NCBI RefSeq assembly: GCF_030063475.1
Contig: NZ_JASIRT010000001.1
Span: 454,907 to 518,906, forward strand
DNA: 64,000 nt
Source: Roseomonas sp. E05
GTDB taxonomy: Bacteria; Pseudomonadota; Alphaproteobacteria; Acetobacterales; Acetobacteraceae
Reading direction: 5' to 3'
Every line of letters starts with the position of its first letter. Positions within the stretch are counted from its first letter, which is position 1. The notes under the pieces are model-generated. The model ran no database searches. It was not told the DNA's origin and saw only the letters and a list, made by a program, of their open reading frames with translations. Positions 9,665 to 18,318 of this stretch are shown piece by piece. The position numbers and the translations under genes were made by a program.

Positions 9665-9771
9665 ATTCCCCCAGACCCCCTTCTTTTTTCTTCGGGTTTC
9701 CTGTGCGGGCGGGCAGCGGGCGCCAAAACTGACAAAAAGAAGAAGGGGGTTCGGGGGAATTCATTCCTCCG
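9652..9771. repeat. Dispersed inverted-arm element, copy between convergent genes
   Basis: Two inverted arms: GGGGGAATGAATTCCCCC followed by a CCCCTTCTTTTTTCTT tract at the left, and AAAAAGAAGAAGGGGG followed by GGGGGAATTCATTCC at the right. The left hairpin contains the TGA stop of the serine hydrolase gene and the right arm ends just short of the livF-type stop. Each arm ends in a T tract when read outward from its gene, so it can act as a bidirectional intrinsic terminator. Same family as the elements at 20419, 47135 and 58575. Confidence 0.8.
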
Positions 9772-9778
9772 ATCTTTT

Positions 9779-10516
9779 CTACTTCGCCGGCTCCATGCCG
9801 AAATAGGCGGCTTCCAGCTTCTGCGCCAGGCCTTCCGTACCGGTCGGCGCAGCCAGCGCCACCTTGCCCTGCACCAGCGCATAGACGCGGTCGGAGACGG
9901 CCAGCGCCTTTTCGATCAGCTGCTCGACCAGCAGCACCGAGACACCGCGCCCACGCAACGCCGAGACAACGGAGAGCACCCGGTCCACCAGGACCGGCGA
10001 GAGGCCGGCCGAGGGCTCGTCCAGCATCAGCAGCTTCGGGCGCCGAACCAGCCCCTGCGCCACCGCGAGCATCTGCTGTTGGCCACCGCTCAGCGCGCCC
10101 CCGCGCTCGTGCCGCTTGGCGGCAATCTCGGGGAAGAATTCCAGCGCCTCCTCGACGCGCGCCTGCCGCTCGGCACGCGGCAGGCCGTATCCGGCGAGCA
10201 GCAGGTTGTCCAGCACCGTGACCTGCGTGAAGACGCGGTGCCCCTCGATGACATGCACCAGCCCCGCCGCCGCCGTCTCGCGCGGGCCGGCGCCGGTCAG
10301 GTCGCGCCCGCCGAAGTGGAGGCTGCCGGATTCGCGCGGCAACAGGCCGGAAATGGCCGAGAGCAGCGTGGTCTTGCCGGCGCCGTTCGGCCCCAGCAGC
10401 GCCACCACCTCGCCGGCGCGCACCATCAGGTCCACGCCGTGCAGGACGCGGATGCGGCCATGCCCGGCGTGCAGGTCCTGAATCGAAAGAAGCGCCTCAG
10501 GCTCCGAGATAGGCAC
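9779..10516 (-). CDS. livF: ABC transporter ATP-binding protein, LivF type
   Basis: Second ATPase of a branched-chain amino-acid-type (HAAT) importer. 245 residues. Walker A GPNGAGKTT at 42-50, signature LSGGQQQMLAV, Walker B LLMLDEP, and a switch histidine replaced by Q in LVEQLIEKAL as is usual for LivF. Its start overlaps the 3' end of the upstream LivM-LivG gene by 20 bp, which implies translational coupling. Last gene of the operon that begins with the binding protein or with the two enolase-superfamily enzymes. The solute is unlikely to be leucine itself; neighbouring mandelate-racemase-family enzymes suggest a sugar acid or aromatic acid. Confidence 0.92.
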   Translation of the reverse strand: MPISEPEALLSIQDLHAGHGRIRVLHGVDLMVRAGEVVALLGPNGAGKTTLLSAISGLLPRESGSLHFGGRDLTGAGPRETAAAGLVHVIEGHRVFTQVTVLDNLLLAGYGLPRAERQARVEEALEFFPEIAAKRHERGGALSGGQQQMLAVAQGLVRRPKLLMLDEPSAGLSPVLVDRVLSVVSALRGRGVSVLLVEQLIEKALAVSDRVYALVQGKVALAAPTGTEGLAQKLEAAYFGMEPAK

Positions 10517-12311
10517 TGATCACCTCCTTATGCGCGCGGACCTCGGCCGGCTTGCCCTCGGCCAGCACGCGGCCGAGATTGAGCACGGTGACATGGCCGC
10601 AGATCTCGAAGATCAGGTCGGCATGGTGCTCCACCAGCAGCACGCCCGTGCCATGCGCGCTGATCTCGCGGATGAGTTGGCCAAGGCGGCGGATCTCCTC
10701 GGCGGAAAGCCCCGCCGCCGGCTCGTCGAGCAGCAGATAGGCCGGACGCAGCATCAGCGCGCGGGCGATCTCGACGAAGCGCAACTCGCTGTGCTGCAGG
10801 CGGTCGGCACGATAGTCGGCCAGCGCCTCCAGGCCGACCGATTGCAGGGCAAGACGCGCATCGGCCTCCAGCCGCGCCTCGTCGGCCGACTGGCGTGGCA
10901 GCCACAGCATCGCCTCGGCGAAGCTGGCGCGGCCGGAGACGGTGCCGCCGATCATGACGTTCTGCAGCACCGTCGCCTCGCCGATGATGCGCGGCGTCTG
11001 GAAGGTGCGGGCGATGCCCTGCCCCGCGCGGCTCTCCGGCCGGCCGAGCGCCATCGGCTCGCCGCCGAGCGCCAGGCTGCCCTGCTGCGGCCGGTAGTAG
11101 CCGGAGATGACGTTCAGCGTCGTCGTCTTGCCGCTGCCGTTGGGGCCGATCAGCCCGTGCACCTCGCCCGGGCGCAGCACCAGGTCGAGTCCGTCGATGG
11201 CGCGCAGGCCGCCGAACTGCAGCGCGATGCCGCGCAGCTGCATGGGGGGTGCCGGCGGGCGCTGGCCCAGCAGGGCACCGAGCGCAGCGGGACGCGGCAG
11301 GATGGTGCGGTCCGCCGGCAGGCGGCGCCGGCGGCCCAGGTCGATCAGCGCCGCGATGCCACCGGGAATGGCCAGCACGATGGCCAGCAGCATCGCCGCG
11401 TAGAGCAGCGTGGACCAGGCGGCGAGCGGCGCCGCGATCTCCGGCAGGAGCGTCAGCAGCAGCGTGCCCAGCATCGGCCCCAGCACCGAGCCGCGGCCGC
11501 CGATCAGCACGGCGATGAAGAACAGCAGCGACAGCTCGAAGGTGAAGGCCTCGGGCGTGATGTAGGTCTGCAGCCCGGCGAAGAGGCCGCCCGCCACCGC
11601 CGCCATGGCGCCCGCGAAGAGAAAGACGCAGGCCAGCAGCGCGGGCTTGGCGATGCCCGCCGCCTCGGCCGCCACCTCGGCGTCGCGGATGGCGATCAGC
11701 GCGCGGCCGAAGCGGCTGCGCCCGACATTGCCGGCCAGGATGGTGGCGACCACGGCGAAGCCGAGGCAGAGATAGTAGAGGCCCCAGGCATTGTCGAAGG
11801 GCGCGGGGAAATAGGGGCCGGGAATGCCGATGCCGCCGCCTGTCACGTCCTGCCAGGCCAGCGCGACCTGGGTGACGATGGTGGCGAAGCCGAGCGTCGT
11901 CATGGCGAAGTAGAAGGTGCGCAGCCTGAGCGCCGGCAGGCCGACCACCAGCCCCGCCACCGCCCCCACCACGGCGGCGCAGGCCAGCGCCAGGAAAGGC
12001 GACATCTCCGGCAGCACGTTGCCGGAGACGAGCACGCTGGTGGTGTAGGCGCCGAGCGTCAGCAGCGCGACATAGCCGATGGCGAGCTGTCCGGCGAAGC
12101 CGACGATCAGGTTCAGTCCGGCCACCAGCACCCAGTAGATGGCTGCCCGCGTCGCGATCAGCGCCCAGTAGTCGTTGCCCGCCAGCGGCAGGGCGATGGC
12201 GAGCGCCAGCAGCATGAGGAAGGGCAGCAAGGCGCCCGGCAGCGCCGGCTTCCGCCGGGCGGCGGGGGCGGCGCCGGGCATGGCGGCGGCGCCGTGTTCT
12301 GCGCTGGCCAT
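10497..12311 (-). CDS. LivM-LivG fusion: ABC permease joined to ATPase
   Basis: 604 residues combining two proteins normally encoded separately. Residues about 1-330 are a LivM-type permease with eight or so hydrophobic segments (for example LLPFLMLLALAIALPLA and the GYVALLTLGAYTT region). After a linker near 345-365 comes a LivG-type ATPase with Walker A GPNGSGKTT (K395), Walker B YLLLDEPAAGLS and switch-histidine segment LVEHHADLI. The signature motif is degenerate, LQHSELRFVEIARAL instead of the LSGGQ form. It sits between LivH (1 bp away) and LivF (20-bp overlap). A second fusion of the same order is encoded at 51243-53078, so this seems a lineage habit rather than an assembly error. Confidence 0.9.
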   Translation of the reverse strand: MASAEHGAAAMPGAAPAARRKPALPGALLPFLMLLALAIALPLAGNDYWALIATRAAIYWVLVAGLNLIVGFAGQLAIGYVALLTLGAYTTSVLVSGNVLPEMSPFLALACAAVVGAVAGLVVGLPALRLRTFYFAMTTLGFATIVTQVALAWQDVTGGGIGIPGPYFPAPFDNAWGLYYLCLGFAVVATILAGNVGRSRFGRALIAIRDAEVAAEAAGIAKPALLACVFLFAGAMAAVAGGLFAGLQTYITPEAFTFELSLLFFIAVLIGGRGSVLGPMLGTLLLTLLPEIAAPLAAWSTLLYAAMLLAIVLAIPGGIAALIDLGRRRRLPADRTILPRPAALGALLGQRPPAPPMQLRGIALQFGGLRAIDGLDLVLRPGEVHGLIGPNGSGKTTTLNVISGYYRPQQGSLALGGEPMALGRPESRAGQGIARTFQTPRIIGEATVLQNVMIGGTVSGRASFAEAMLWLPRQSADEARLEADARLALQSVGLEALADYRADRLQHSELRFVEIARALMLRPAYLLLDEPAAGLSAEEIRRLGQLIREISAHGTGVLLVEHHADLIFEICGHVTVLNLGRVLAEGKPAEVRAHKEVISAYLGA

Positions 12312-12312
12312 G

Positions 12313-13170
12313 TCAGACCCTCCGGCTGGCGGCGGCGCCGAACAGGCCCTGCGGCGCTGCCAGCAGCACGATGATGAACAGGGTGAAGACGGCGACCGAG
12401 GAGAAGATGCCGCCGACGGTGAAGTTGGCCGCCTGCTGGAACAGTCCCAGCGCCAGCCCGCCGATGACGGCGCCGCGGTTGTTGCCGAGCCCGCCCAGCG
12501 CCACGGGGATGAAGCCGTAGAAGTTCAGCAGCGGCCCGTTGGCGAAGAAGGCGAGCAGCAACTGTCCGCCGGAGAAGCCGGCCAGCGCGCCGATCGCCCC
12601 GGCAAGCGCGTAGCTGCCGATGCGCAGGTTGCGCTCCGGCAGGCCCAGCGCACGGGCGGCGTAGTTGTCCTCCGCCACGGCGATGAAGGCATGGCCGAGC
12701 AGCGTGCGGCGGTAGAGGTATTCCAGCCCGCCGATGGTGACGGCACAGGCCAGCACGGGCAGCCAGTACTTCTCGTGCCAGACGCCCTCCCCGAGCTCCA
12801 GCAGGCGCGGGAAGGGCGCCGGCTCGGTGCCCCATTCAATGGCGGTGATCTGCTGGATGATCAGCGCCACGGCGAGGGTGGTCAGCACATACAGGTGCTG
12901 CTCCAGGCTCTTCAGTACCGGCCGCACCGCGACGAACTCGGTGACGACGCCGACCAGCGCGGCGGCCAGCAGCGTCAGCGGCAGAGCGACGACCAGCGGC
13001 AGCCCCCATCGCAGCATGAAGAGCGAGCCGAGCACGCCGCCGAGCATGCCGAGCTGCCCGGCGGTGAAGCTCATCACCCGCGAGGTGGCGAACATGGTGT
13101 TGTAGGTGATGCCGATGAGCGCGTAGACCGCGCCCATCGCCAGGCCCGTTGCGATGATGGAGGCCAGCAT
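12313..13170 (-). CDS. livH: ABC transporter permease, LivH type
   Basis: Integral membrane subunit of the same HAAT importer, 285 residues, multiple hydrophobic helices. Typical LivH sequence features: GLAMGAVYALIGITY at the N-terminus, VMSFTAGQLGMLGG, the TEWGTEPAPFP extracytoplasmic loop area, and ALGGLGNNRGAVIGGLALG (EAA-like loop contacting the ATPase) near the C-terminus. It follows the binding-protein gene with a 15-bp gap and precedes the permease-ATPase fusion by 1 bp, so the operon order is binding protein, LivH, LivM-LivG, LivF. Confidence 0.92.
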   Translation of the reverse strand: MLASIIATGLAMGAVYALIGITYNTMFATSRVMSFTAGQLGMLGGVLGSLFMLRWGLPLVVALPLTLLAAALVGVVTEFVAVRPVLKSLEQHLYVLTTLAVALIIQQITAIEWGTEPAPFPRLLELGEGVWHEKYWLPVLACAVTIGGLEYLYRRTLLGHAFIAVAEDNYAARALGLPERNLRIGSYALAGAIGALAGFSGGQLLLAFFANGPLLNFYGFIPVALGGLGNNRGAVIGGLALGLFQQAANFTVGGIFSSVAVFTLFIIVLLAAPQGLFGAAASRRV

Positions 13171-13185
13171 GGTGCCGCGCCCGCC

Positions 13186-14379
13186 TCAGCCGTAGCCCGG
13201 CGCGAGGGCAAAGGTGCCGTTGCGCGCCGAGCTGGCCTCGGACATCACCACATCCTCGGTCGGGTAGCCGTTGTGCTCGGTCGGCGAGTAGGTGTAGGTG
13301 CCGAAATAGCCGGGATACTGCTTCAGCGAGTTCCAGTGGCCGATGATGTCGGCGCTGGCGGAGGAGCCGGTCGCCTTCACCGCCTCGGCAACGAGCTGCA
13401 CCGCGTCATAGCCGCCGGCCACCCACCAGAGCAGCGTGTCGTCGAGGGAGACCTTGCCCTTCAGCCGGTCCACCAGTTCCTGGCTGTGCGCGGGCAGCTT
13501 GCCCTGCCCGTCATAGCTGCAGCTGCGATAGCCGATGGCATAGACCTTCTTCCAGTTCTCCGGCTTGGTGAGCAGGCCGGCGATCTCGCCCGAGGCCATC
13601 GAGGGGTGGCCGACGAAGGGCACGTCCCAGCCCATGCTGGCGCGGGTGTTGAACAGCCGCGCGTCCATGCCGGTGGAGACGCTCCAGACCACGATGGCCT
13701 CGGCGCCGGCGTTGCGCGCGCGCAGCATGTCCGGCGTCATGTCGGGCTGGGTGGAGTCGATATTGGCCTCGTAGACGACCTCGGCGCCGTCCTTGCGGAA
13801 GCCGGCGGCGGAGGCCTTGGCGGCGGTGACGCCGTAGCCCGTGGTGTCGCCGATCACGGCCACCTTCTTCGCCTTCAGCACGTTGAGGCAGTAGCCGCGC
13901 ACCGCGTCGTCCCACTGCGTGTTCGAGGGCGCCAGGCGGAAGGCGTTGGGGTAGCGCTTCTCGTCGATCAGGCTGTCCACCACGCAGGGATGGATGTTCG
14001 GCATCTTGGCGCGCGCCATGATCGCCGTCACCGCCAGGGATTCGCCGGAGTTGGTCGGCCCCCAGACGGCGTGCGTCTTGACCTGGCTGATCATCTCCTG
14101 CGTCGCGTTGACGCACTTGGTCGGGTCGCCCTGGGTGTCGCGGGTGACGATGTCGATCTTGCGCCCCTTCACCCCGCCCTCGGCATTGAGGGCGGCGGCG
14201 GCGAACTCGACGCCGCGGTTGAAGCCGACCGCCGGCGCCGAGCTGGGCCCGGTCATGGCGGCCAGCCAGCCGATGCGGATGGGCTCGTTCTGCGCCAGCG
14301 CCGGGCGGGCGAGGCCGAGCGGAAGGCCGGCGGCAGCGCCGAGGCCGAGCTGGCCGAGATGGCGGCGGGTCAGGGTCAT
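13186..14379 (-). CDS. ABC transporter periplasmic substrate-binding protein (type I, Liv-like)
   Basis: 397 residues. The N-terminus carries a twin-arginine-like export signal, TRRHLGQLGLGAAAG, ending in a likely ALA cleavage site near residue 29. The mature part opens with IRIGWLAAMTGPSS and runs through the usual two-lobed type I binding fold, with NAEGGVKGRKI as a family landmark. It probably delivers the solute to the LivH/LivM-G/LivF genes downstream. Upstream on the same strand, 66 bp away, are two enolase-superfamily genes, suggesting the solute is the substrate of those dehydratases. The ligand cannot be read from sequence. Confidence 0.92.
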   Translation of the reverse strand: MTLTRRHLGQLGLGAAAGLPLGLARPALAQNEPIRIGWLAAMTGPSSAPAVGFNRGVEFAAAALNAEGGVKGRKIDIVTRDTQGDPTKCVNATQEMISQVKTHAVWGPTNSGESLAVTAIMARAKMPNIHPCVVDSLIDEKRYPNAFRLAPSNTQWDDAVRGYCLNVLKAKKVAVIGDTTGYGVTAAKASAAGFRKDGAEVVYEANIDSTQPDMTPDMLRARNAGAEAIVVWSVSTGMDARLFNTRASMGWDVPFVGHPSMASGEIAGLLTKPENWKKVYAIGYRSCSYDGQGKLPAHSQELVDRLKGKVSLDDTLLWWVAGGYDAVQLVAEAVKATGSSASADIIGHWNSLKQYPGYFGTYTYSPTEHNGYPTEDVVMSEASSARNGTFALAPGYG

Positions 14380-14445
14380 GGATGGTTCCTCCGTTATGGC
14401 GTCGTGTGCAGCAGGTGGCCCGTCTTGGCGCGGGCTGACGCCGCC

Positions 14446-15525
14446 TCAGCGGTCGAGATGCGCGATCGCGTCCTCGTCGAAGGTGAAGCCCCAGCCGGGC
14501 CGCTCGGGCAGCACGGCGCAGCCATCCACGAACTCCAGCCGCTCGCGATAGAGGCGCGAGAACCAGGGCATGTATTCGAGGAAGATCGCGTTGCTCAGCG
14601 CGCCGAGCAGCGAGAGGCTGGTCTCCGGGAAGAGATGGCTGGAGACGGGAATGTCGTGGCTCTCGGCGAGATGGCCCACGCGCATGAACTCGCTGACGCC
14701 GCCGACCCGCTGCAGGTCGGGCATCAGGATGTCCGCGGCGCGCAGGCCGATCATCTGGCGGAAGCCGTACCGCGTGTATTCCGTCTCGCCGCTGGCGATC
14801 GGCGTGTCGAGCGCGGCGGCGACGCGCGCCAGCCCCTCGATGTCCCAGGCCGGCAGCGGCTCCTCGAACCAGGTGAGATCGTGCTCCTCCAGCCCGCGGC
14901 CGAGGCGGATGGCCTCGTTCTCGGTCAGGCCCTGGTTGGCGTCGGCCATCAGGCGGATCTTCGGCCCGATGGCGCGGCGCACGGCGGCGACGCGCGCCAG
15001 GTCCTCCGCCGCGCCGAGGCCGAGGCGCATCTTCATTGCGGTGAAGCCCTGGGCGGCGAAGTTCTCCGCCTCCGCCACCAGCTCGGAAGTCGAGCGCGAG
15101 AGCCAGAGCCCGCCGCTGTGATAGGCCGGCACCCGGTCCTGCGCGCCGCCGAGCATGCGGTAGAGCGGCATCTTCGCCGCCTTGCCCAGCGCATCCCAGA
15201 GCGCGCCGTCGATGGCGGAGATGCCCATGACGGGCACCCCCTTGTGGCCGAGGAAGTTGTTGTCCTTCCAGGCGCGCGCCCAGAAGCGGCCGATATGGCC
15301 GGCATCCTGGCCGACGGCCAGCTCGCCCAGCTCCTCCACCATCTGCCGCAGCACGGCGGTGCGGCGGTTGTTCAGGGTGAAGACGATGTTCTCGCCGGTG
15401 ATACCGTCGGTGGTGCGCAGCGTCACCAGCACGCAGCCGAAGCCGCCGATCTGGCCGAGGGCGCTGCCGATCGGCGGGTCGAGCGGCAGGTGGACGACGC
15501 GGGTGGAGAGGCTTTCGACCTTCAT
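14446..15525 (-). CDS. Mandelate racemase/muconate lactonizing enzyme family protein
   Basis: 359 residues of the enolase superfamily. Acts on a carboxylate substrate by abstracting the alpha proton with Mg2+ help. Visible: general-base motif AMKMR (K165-x-R167), metal ligands D195 (ADANQG), E221 (FEEP) and E247 (SGETEY). Starts at ATG 15525, overlapping the stop of the upstream paralogue by 4 bp, so the pair is translationally coupled. K-x-R at the second strand resembles dehydratases and some epimerases; exact substrate is unknown. The binding-protein gene follows, so it probably handles an imported sugar acid or related hydroxy acid. Confidence 0.88.
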   Translation of the reverse strand: MKVESLSTRVVHLPLDPPIGSALGQIGGFGCVLVTLRTTDGITGENIVFTLNNRRTAVLRQMVEELGELAVGQDAGHIGRFWARAWKDNNFLGHKGVPVMGISAIDGALWDALGKAAKMPLYRMLGGAQDRVPAYHSGGLWLSRSTSELVAEAENFAAQGFTAMKMRLGLGAAEDLARVAAVRRAIGPKIRLMADANQGLTENEAIRLGRGLEEHDLTWFEEPLPAWDIEGLARVAAALDTPIASGETEYTRYGFRQMIGLRAADILMPDLQRVGGVSEFMRVGHLAESHDIPVSSHLFPETSLSLLGALSNAIFLEYMPWFSRLYRERLEFVDGCAVLPERPGWGFTFDEDAIAHLDR

Positions 15526-16637
15526 GCCTTGAACTCCTGCCGGTTCGGCGCACCCCGGCCGTAGCGGGCCAGGATTTCGGGGGCGGGGTCGCAGCCCAGG
15601 CCGGCTCCGGGCGGCAGGCGGACCATGCCGCCCTCGGCCCGCACCCAGGGGTCGAAGGGATTGGCCTCCATGTCGAGCCAGAGCAGCTCGATCAGCGGCT
15701 TCTCCAGCAGGGCGGCGGCGATGTGCATGGTCGCGATCAGGCCGGGGCCGAAATAAGGGCTGTGCGGCGCCACCTCGATCCCCGCCGCCTGGCAGAGGTG
15801 GATGGTGCGGACCATCTCACTGACGCCGCCGATCTTGGTGACGCTGGGCTGGGCGATGTCGATGGCGCCGGCCTCGATCAGCCGCCGGAAGCCGTGCAGC
15901 CCGGCGACATTCTCGCCGGCCGAGAGCGGGATGCCGATCGCGCGCAGGCTGGCGAGGCCGGTGGTGTCCTCCGGCGGCCAGACCGGCTCCTCCAGCCAGC
16001 GCAGCCCCTCCCCCGCCAGCGCGCGCGCCATCGCCCGCGCCTCGACCGGGGACCAGGCGCAGTTGACGTCCAGCATGATCTCGGCGCCAGGTGCCGCGCG
16101 GGCGGCCGCCTGGACCGCCTCGACCGTGGTCTCGTGCAGCTTGAGGGAGCGGTAGCCGCGCGCCGCCGCCTCGGCGCAGTTGCGCGCCACCAGCGCCGGG
16201 TCGCCATAGTTCAACAGGCTGGCATAGGCCGGCATCGGGCCGGGATCGCGTCCGCCGAGCAGGCGGTAAAGCGGCTGGCCGGCGCGCTTGCCGGCGAGGT
16301 CCCAGAGCGCGATCTCGATGCCCGAGAAGCCATAGACGAAGGGGCCGTTGCGCCCGAGCAGGTGCACCGCATGCGGGATCTTGCGCCACAGCCCCTCGAT
16401 ATCGGTGGCGTCGCGCCCGAGCAGCAGCGGCGCCAGCACGGTGTCGATGGCGGCACGCGTGGCGGGGATGGCGACATGGCCGAAGGCCTCGCCCCAGCCC
16501 ACCAGCCCGTCCTCGGTCTCGACGCGCACGAGCAGGATGTCGAGATGGTCCCAGACCTGCCCGGCAAAGCTGGAATGCGGTCCGCCCATGGTGAAGGGCA
16601 AAGACACGACCGCGGTCTCGATGGCGGTGATCTGCAA
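15522..16637 (-). CDS. Mandelate racemase/muconate lactonizing enzyme family protein (TTG start)
   Basis: 371 residues, enolase superfamily. Active-site features: KLH (K166-x-H168), metal ligands D190 (MLDVNCAW), E216/E217 (WLEEP), E242 (SAGENV). The conserved N-terminus begins with QITAIETAVVSLPF; TTG 16637 has GGAGGA 6 bases upstream and fits the family start. A GTG at 16697 with GGAG nearby would add 20 proline/arginine-rich residues and is the alternative. First gene of the minus-strand operon, divergent from the LysR-type gene at 16775. Paralogue of the next gene but not close; the two may do successive or alternative dehydrations. Confidence 0.85.
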   Translation of the reverse strand: MQITAIETAVVSLPFTMGGPHSSFAGQVWDHLDILLVRVETEDGLVGWGEAFGHVAIPATRAAIDTVLAPLLLGRDATDIEGLWRKIPHAVHLLGRNGPFVYGFSGIEIALWDLAGKRAGQPLYRLLGGRDPGPMPAYASLLNYGDPALVARNCAEAAARGYRSLKLHETTVEAVQAAARAAPGAEIMLDVNCAWSPVEARAMARALAGEGLRWLEEPVWPPEDTTGLASLRAIGIPLSAGENVAGLHGFRRLIEAGAIDIAQPSVTKIGGVSEMVRTIHLCQAAGIEVAPHSPYFGPGLIATMHIAAALLEKPLIELLWLDMEANPFDPWVRAEGGMVRLPPGAGLGCDPAPEILARYGRGAPNRQEFKA

Positions 16638-16761
16638 GCGCTGTCCTCCCGGCGGCACCCGTTCCGGTTGCTTCCGGCTTGTGGGGACTTGCGGCACCGC
16701 TCTCCGGAGGGAGGCTAGGCTGTGGGTCGGATAACTTCAATTGTGTGCTGCTTAAAACAGT

Positions 16762-16776
16762 ATAAGGTCAGCTTAT
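16762..16776. promoter_or_regulatory. Small palindrome at lysR start (possible LysR-type site)
   Basis: ATAAG-GTCAG-CTTAT, perfect 5-5-5 dyad overlapping the lysR ATG, in the only AT-rich stretch of the divergent region (about 16730-16775). LysR-type proteins usually bind such divergent gaps and repress themselves. Position over the start codon fits autorepression, but the match is short. Confidence 0.25.
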
Positions 16777-17701
16777 GGCATTCAGCTTCCGTCAGCTGGA
16801 GGTGGTCCGGGCGGTCAGCCGCCACGGTTCGGTCACCATGGCCGCCACGGCGCTCGGCATCTCGCAGCCCGCCGTCAGCATGATGCTGCGCGAATGCGCG
16901 GCGCAGGCCGGCTTCCCGCTGTTCCGCCGGCAGCAGGGCCGGCTGCAGCCCACCGCCGAAACCGGCGCCCTGCTGACCGACCTCGAGCGCGTCTTCGAAG
17001 GCGTCGAGCGCATCAATCGCCTCGTCGAGGAGATGCGCGACATCAGTGTCGGCTCGGTGCATGTGGCGGTGACGCCGGCGCTGACCGAAAGCCTGCTGCC
17101 GCACGCGGTGGCGCGCCTGCTGCGCAGCCGGCCGGGCATCCAGATCGCCATCGACAGCCTGGACATCCTCGGCGTGACGGAGATGGTGACGCAGGAGCGG
17201 GTGGATTTCGGCCTGGTTCTGGCGCCGATCGGCCATGCCGATGCGCGGCTGCTGCCGCTCTATGGCGGGACGCTGGTGGCGGTGGTGGCGCCGGACCATC
17301 CGCTGGCCGGCCGGCCGCACGTCACCCCGGCCGACCTCGCCGCGTATCCGCTGATCTCCTTCAGCCGCATCCATCCCTTGGGCGAACTGATCGAGGGCTG
17401 CTTCCAGGCGGCCGGGGTGAAGCGCCGCATCGCCATCGAGGTGAACCAGTCCTCCGTTGCCTGCGCCATGGTGCGCGCGGGCGCGGGCGTCACGGTGATC
17501 GACCCTTTCCTGCTCAGCGAGCCGCGCGAGCATGGCGTGGTATGCCTGCCGCTACGCCCGGCCGTGCCGGTGAACGCCCTGGCGCTGGTGCCGCGGCAGC
17601 GGCGCCTCTCCCGGCCCGCGCAGTTGCTGCTGGCCACCATGCGGCGCCTGGCCATGGGGCGGCAGGATGCGCCGGGTGGCCCGGGCGAGGGCAAGGGATA
17701 G
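16775..17701 (+). CDS. LysR-family transcriptional regulator
   Basis: 308 residues. Winged helix at 1-60 (FSFRQLEVVRAV, ATALGISQPAVSMMLR) followed by the periplasmic-binding-like effector domain from about 90 (VAVTPALTESLLP, FGLVLAPIGHAD, MVRAGAGVTVIDPF). Divergently arranged with the enolase-superfamily/Liv transporter operon 15522-9779, which it most likely controls in response to the imported acid. The start ATG is in an AT-rich leader that stands out from the GC-rich surroundings. Confidence 0.9.
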   Translation: MAFSFRQLEVVRAVSRHGSVTMAATALGISQPAVSMMLRECAAQAGFPLFRRQQGRLQPTAETGALLTDLERVFEGVERINRLVEEMRDISVGSVHVAVTPALTESLLPHAVARLLRSRPGIQIAIDSLDILGVTEMVTQERVDFGLVLAPIGHADARLLPLYGGTLVAVVAPDHPLAGRPHVTPADLAAYPLISFSRIHPLGELIEGCFQAAGVKRRIAIEVNQSSVACAMVRAGAGVTVIDPFLLSEPREHGVVCLPLRPAVPVNALALVPRQRRLSRPAQLLLATMRRLAMGRQDAPGGPGEGKG

Positions 17702-17734
17702 GCCACCCCGGGAGCTGCCCCCGAGGGACCGCCC

Positions 17735-17777
17735 GGGGGGGGGGGGGACCGCCCGGGGGACCCGCCGGGGGGGGGGG
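17735..17777. repeat. Poly-G tracts (G13, G5, G11) with repeated GGACCGCCCG units
   Basis: In the 121-bp gap between lysR and the small secreted-protein gene (convergent), three G runs are separated by near-identical GGACCGCCCGG/GGACCCGCCGG units. Homopolymers this long are unusual even in GC-rich DNA. They are 3' of both genes, so promoter phase variation is unlikely; slippage or assembly error are possible. Confidence 0.6.
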
Positions 17778-17822
17778 ACCGCTAAGCGCCGTGACGTGCC
17801 GGCCTGGGCCTGCCGGCCCGGC

Positions 17823-18137
17823 TCAACGGGCGGCCAGCAGGCCGCTGGCGGTCGGGGTGGGGAGATAGGCCACGTCGCCCTCGGAGCCGCCGAGGAACAC
17901 AGGGAAGCCGGCCGGGCGCCGGGCGAAGCGCGCATCGTCATAGATGATCTGCAGGTTGCGGCCGCGGCCCTCGACCTGCACCAGGCCACCGCCCAGGATG
18001 TTGCCGGTGTAGTCATCGGCATAGGTGACGGCGAAGTTCTCGCCCTGGTTGGTGACCGTCAGTGGGGCGGCCAGGGCACTGGCGCCGGAGAGGCCCAGCA
18101 GGGCGGCGGCGGCCAGGAAGGTGGGGAAGCGGGTCAT
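17823..18137 (-). CDS. Small predicted secreted protein
   Basis: 104 residues. A clear Sec signal peptide (MTRFPTFLAAAALLGLSGAS, cleavage after ALA near residue 23) precedes about 80 residues rich in beta-prone stretches (LTVTNQGENFAVTYADDY, NLQIIYDD). No cysteines and no family that I recognise. Divergent from the OhrR-like regulator gene across a 180-bp gap that carries ATCGC/GCGAT repeats, so it may be a target of that regulator. Function unknown; a periplasmic protein is all that can be said. Confidence 0.7.
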   Translation of the reverse strand: MTRFPTFLAAAALLGLSGASALAAPLTVTNQGENFAVTYADDYTGNILGGGLVQVEGRGRNLQIIYDDARFARRPAGFPVFLGGSEGDVAYLPTPTASGLLAAR

Positions 18138-18196
18138 TGTGAAGGTCCTTTGAGGAGTTCGGCGCCTGAGGGGCGTCCGGTGTGGCCTTCATGTAG

Positions 18197-18219
18197 ATCG
18201 CTATTAAGTCGCGTGCGAT
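18197..18219. promoter_or_regulatory. Inverted repeat in divergent gap (possible MarR/OhrR operator)
   Basis: ATCGC-N13-GCGAT in an AT-richer stretch between the secreted-protein gene and the MarR/OhrR-like gene; a related GCGCGATATAG sequence recurs about 45 bp further (minus strand near 18270). MarR proteins commonly bind such gaps. Weak evidence. Confidence 0.25.
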
Positions 18220-18318
18220 ATTATAGTCCGCATGGCAGCCATGCAGATCAGGCGCCCGCGCCTATATCGCGCGGCACAACATGCTGCCCCGCCCCGGATG
18301 CGACACGCAGGAGCCACC

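Noticed and set aside
12175..15564. Long open frame of 1129 codons on the plus strand
   Set aside because: It is antisense to four clear genes of the Liv/enolase operon; long antisense frames are expected at this G+C and the translation is a Gly/Ala/Arg/His-rich artefact.
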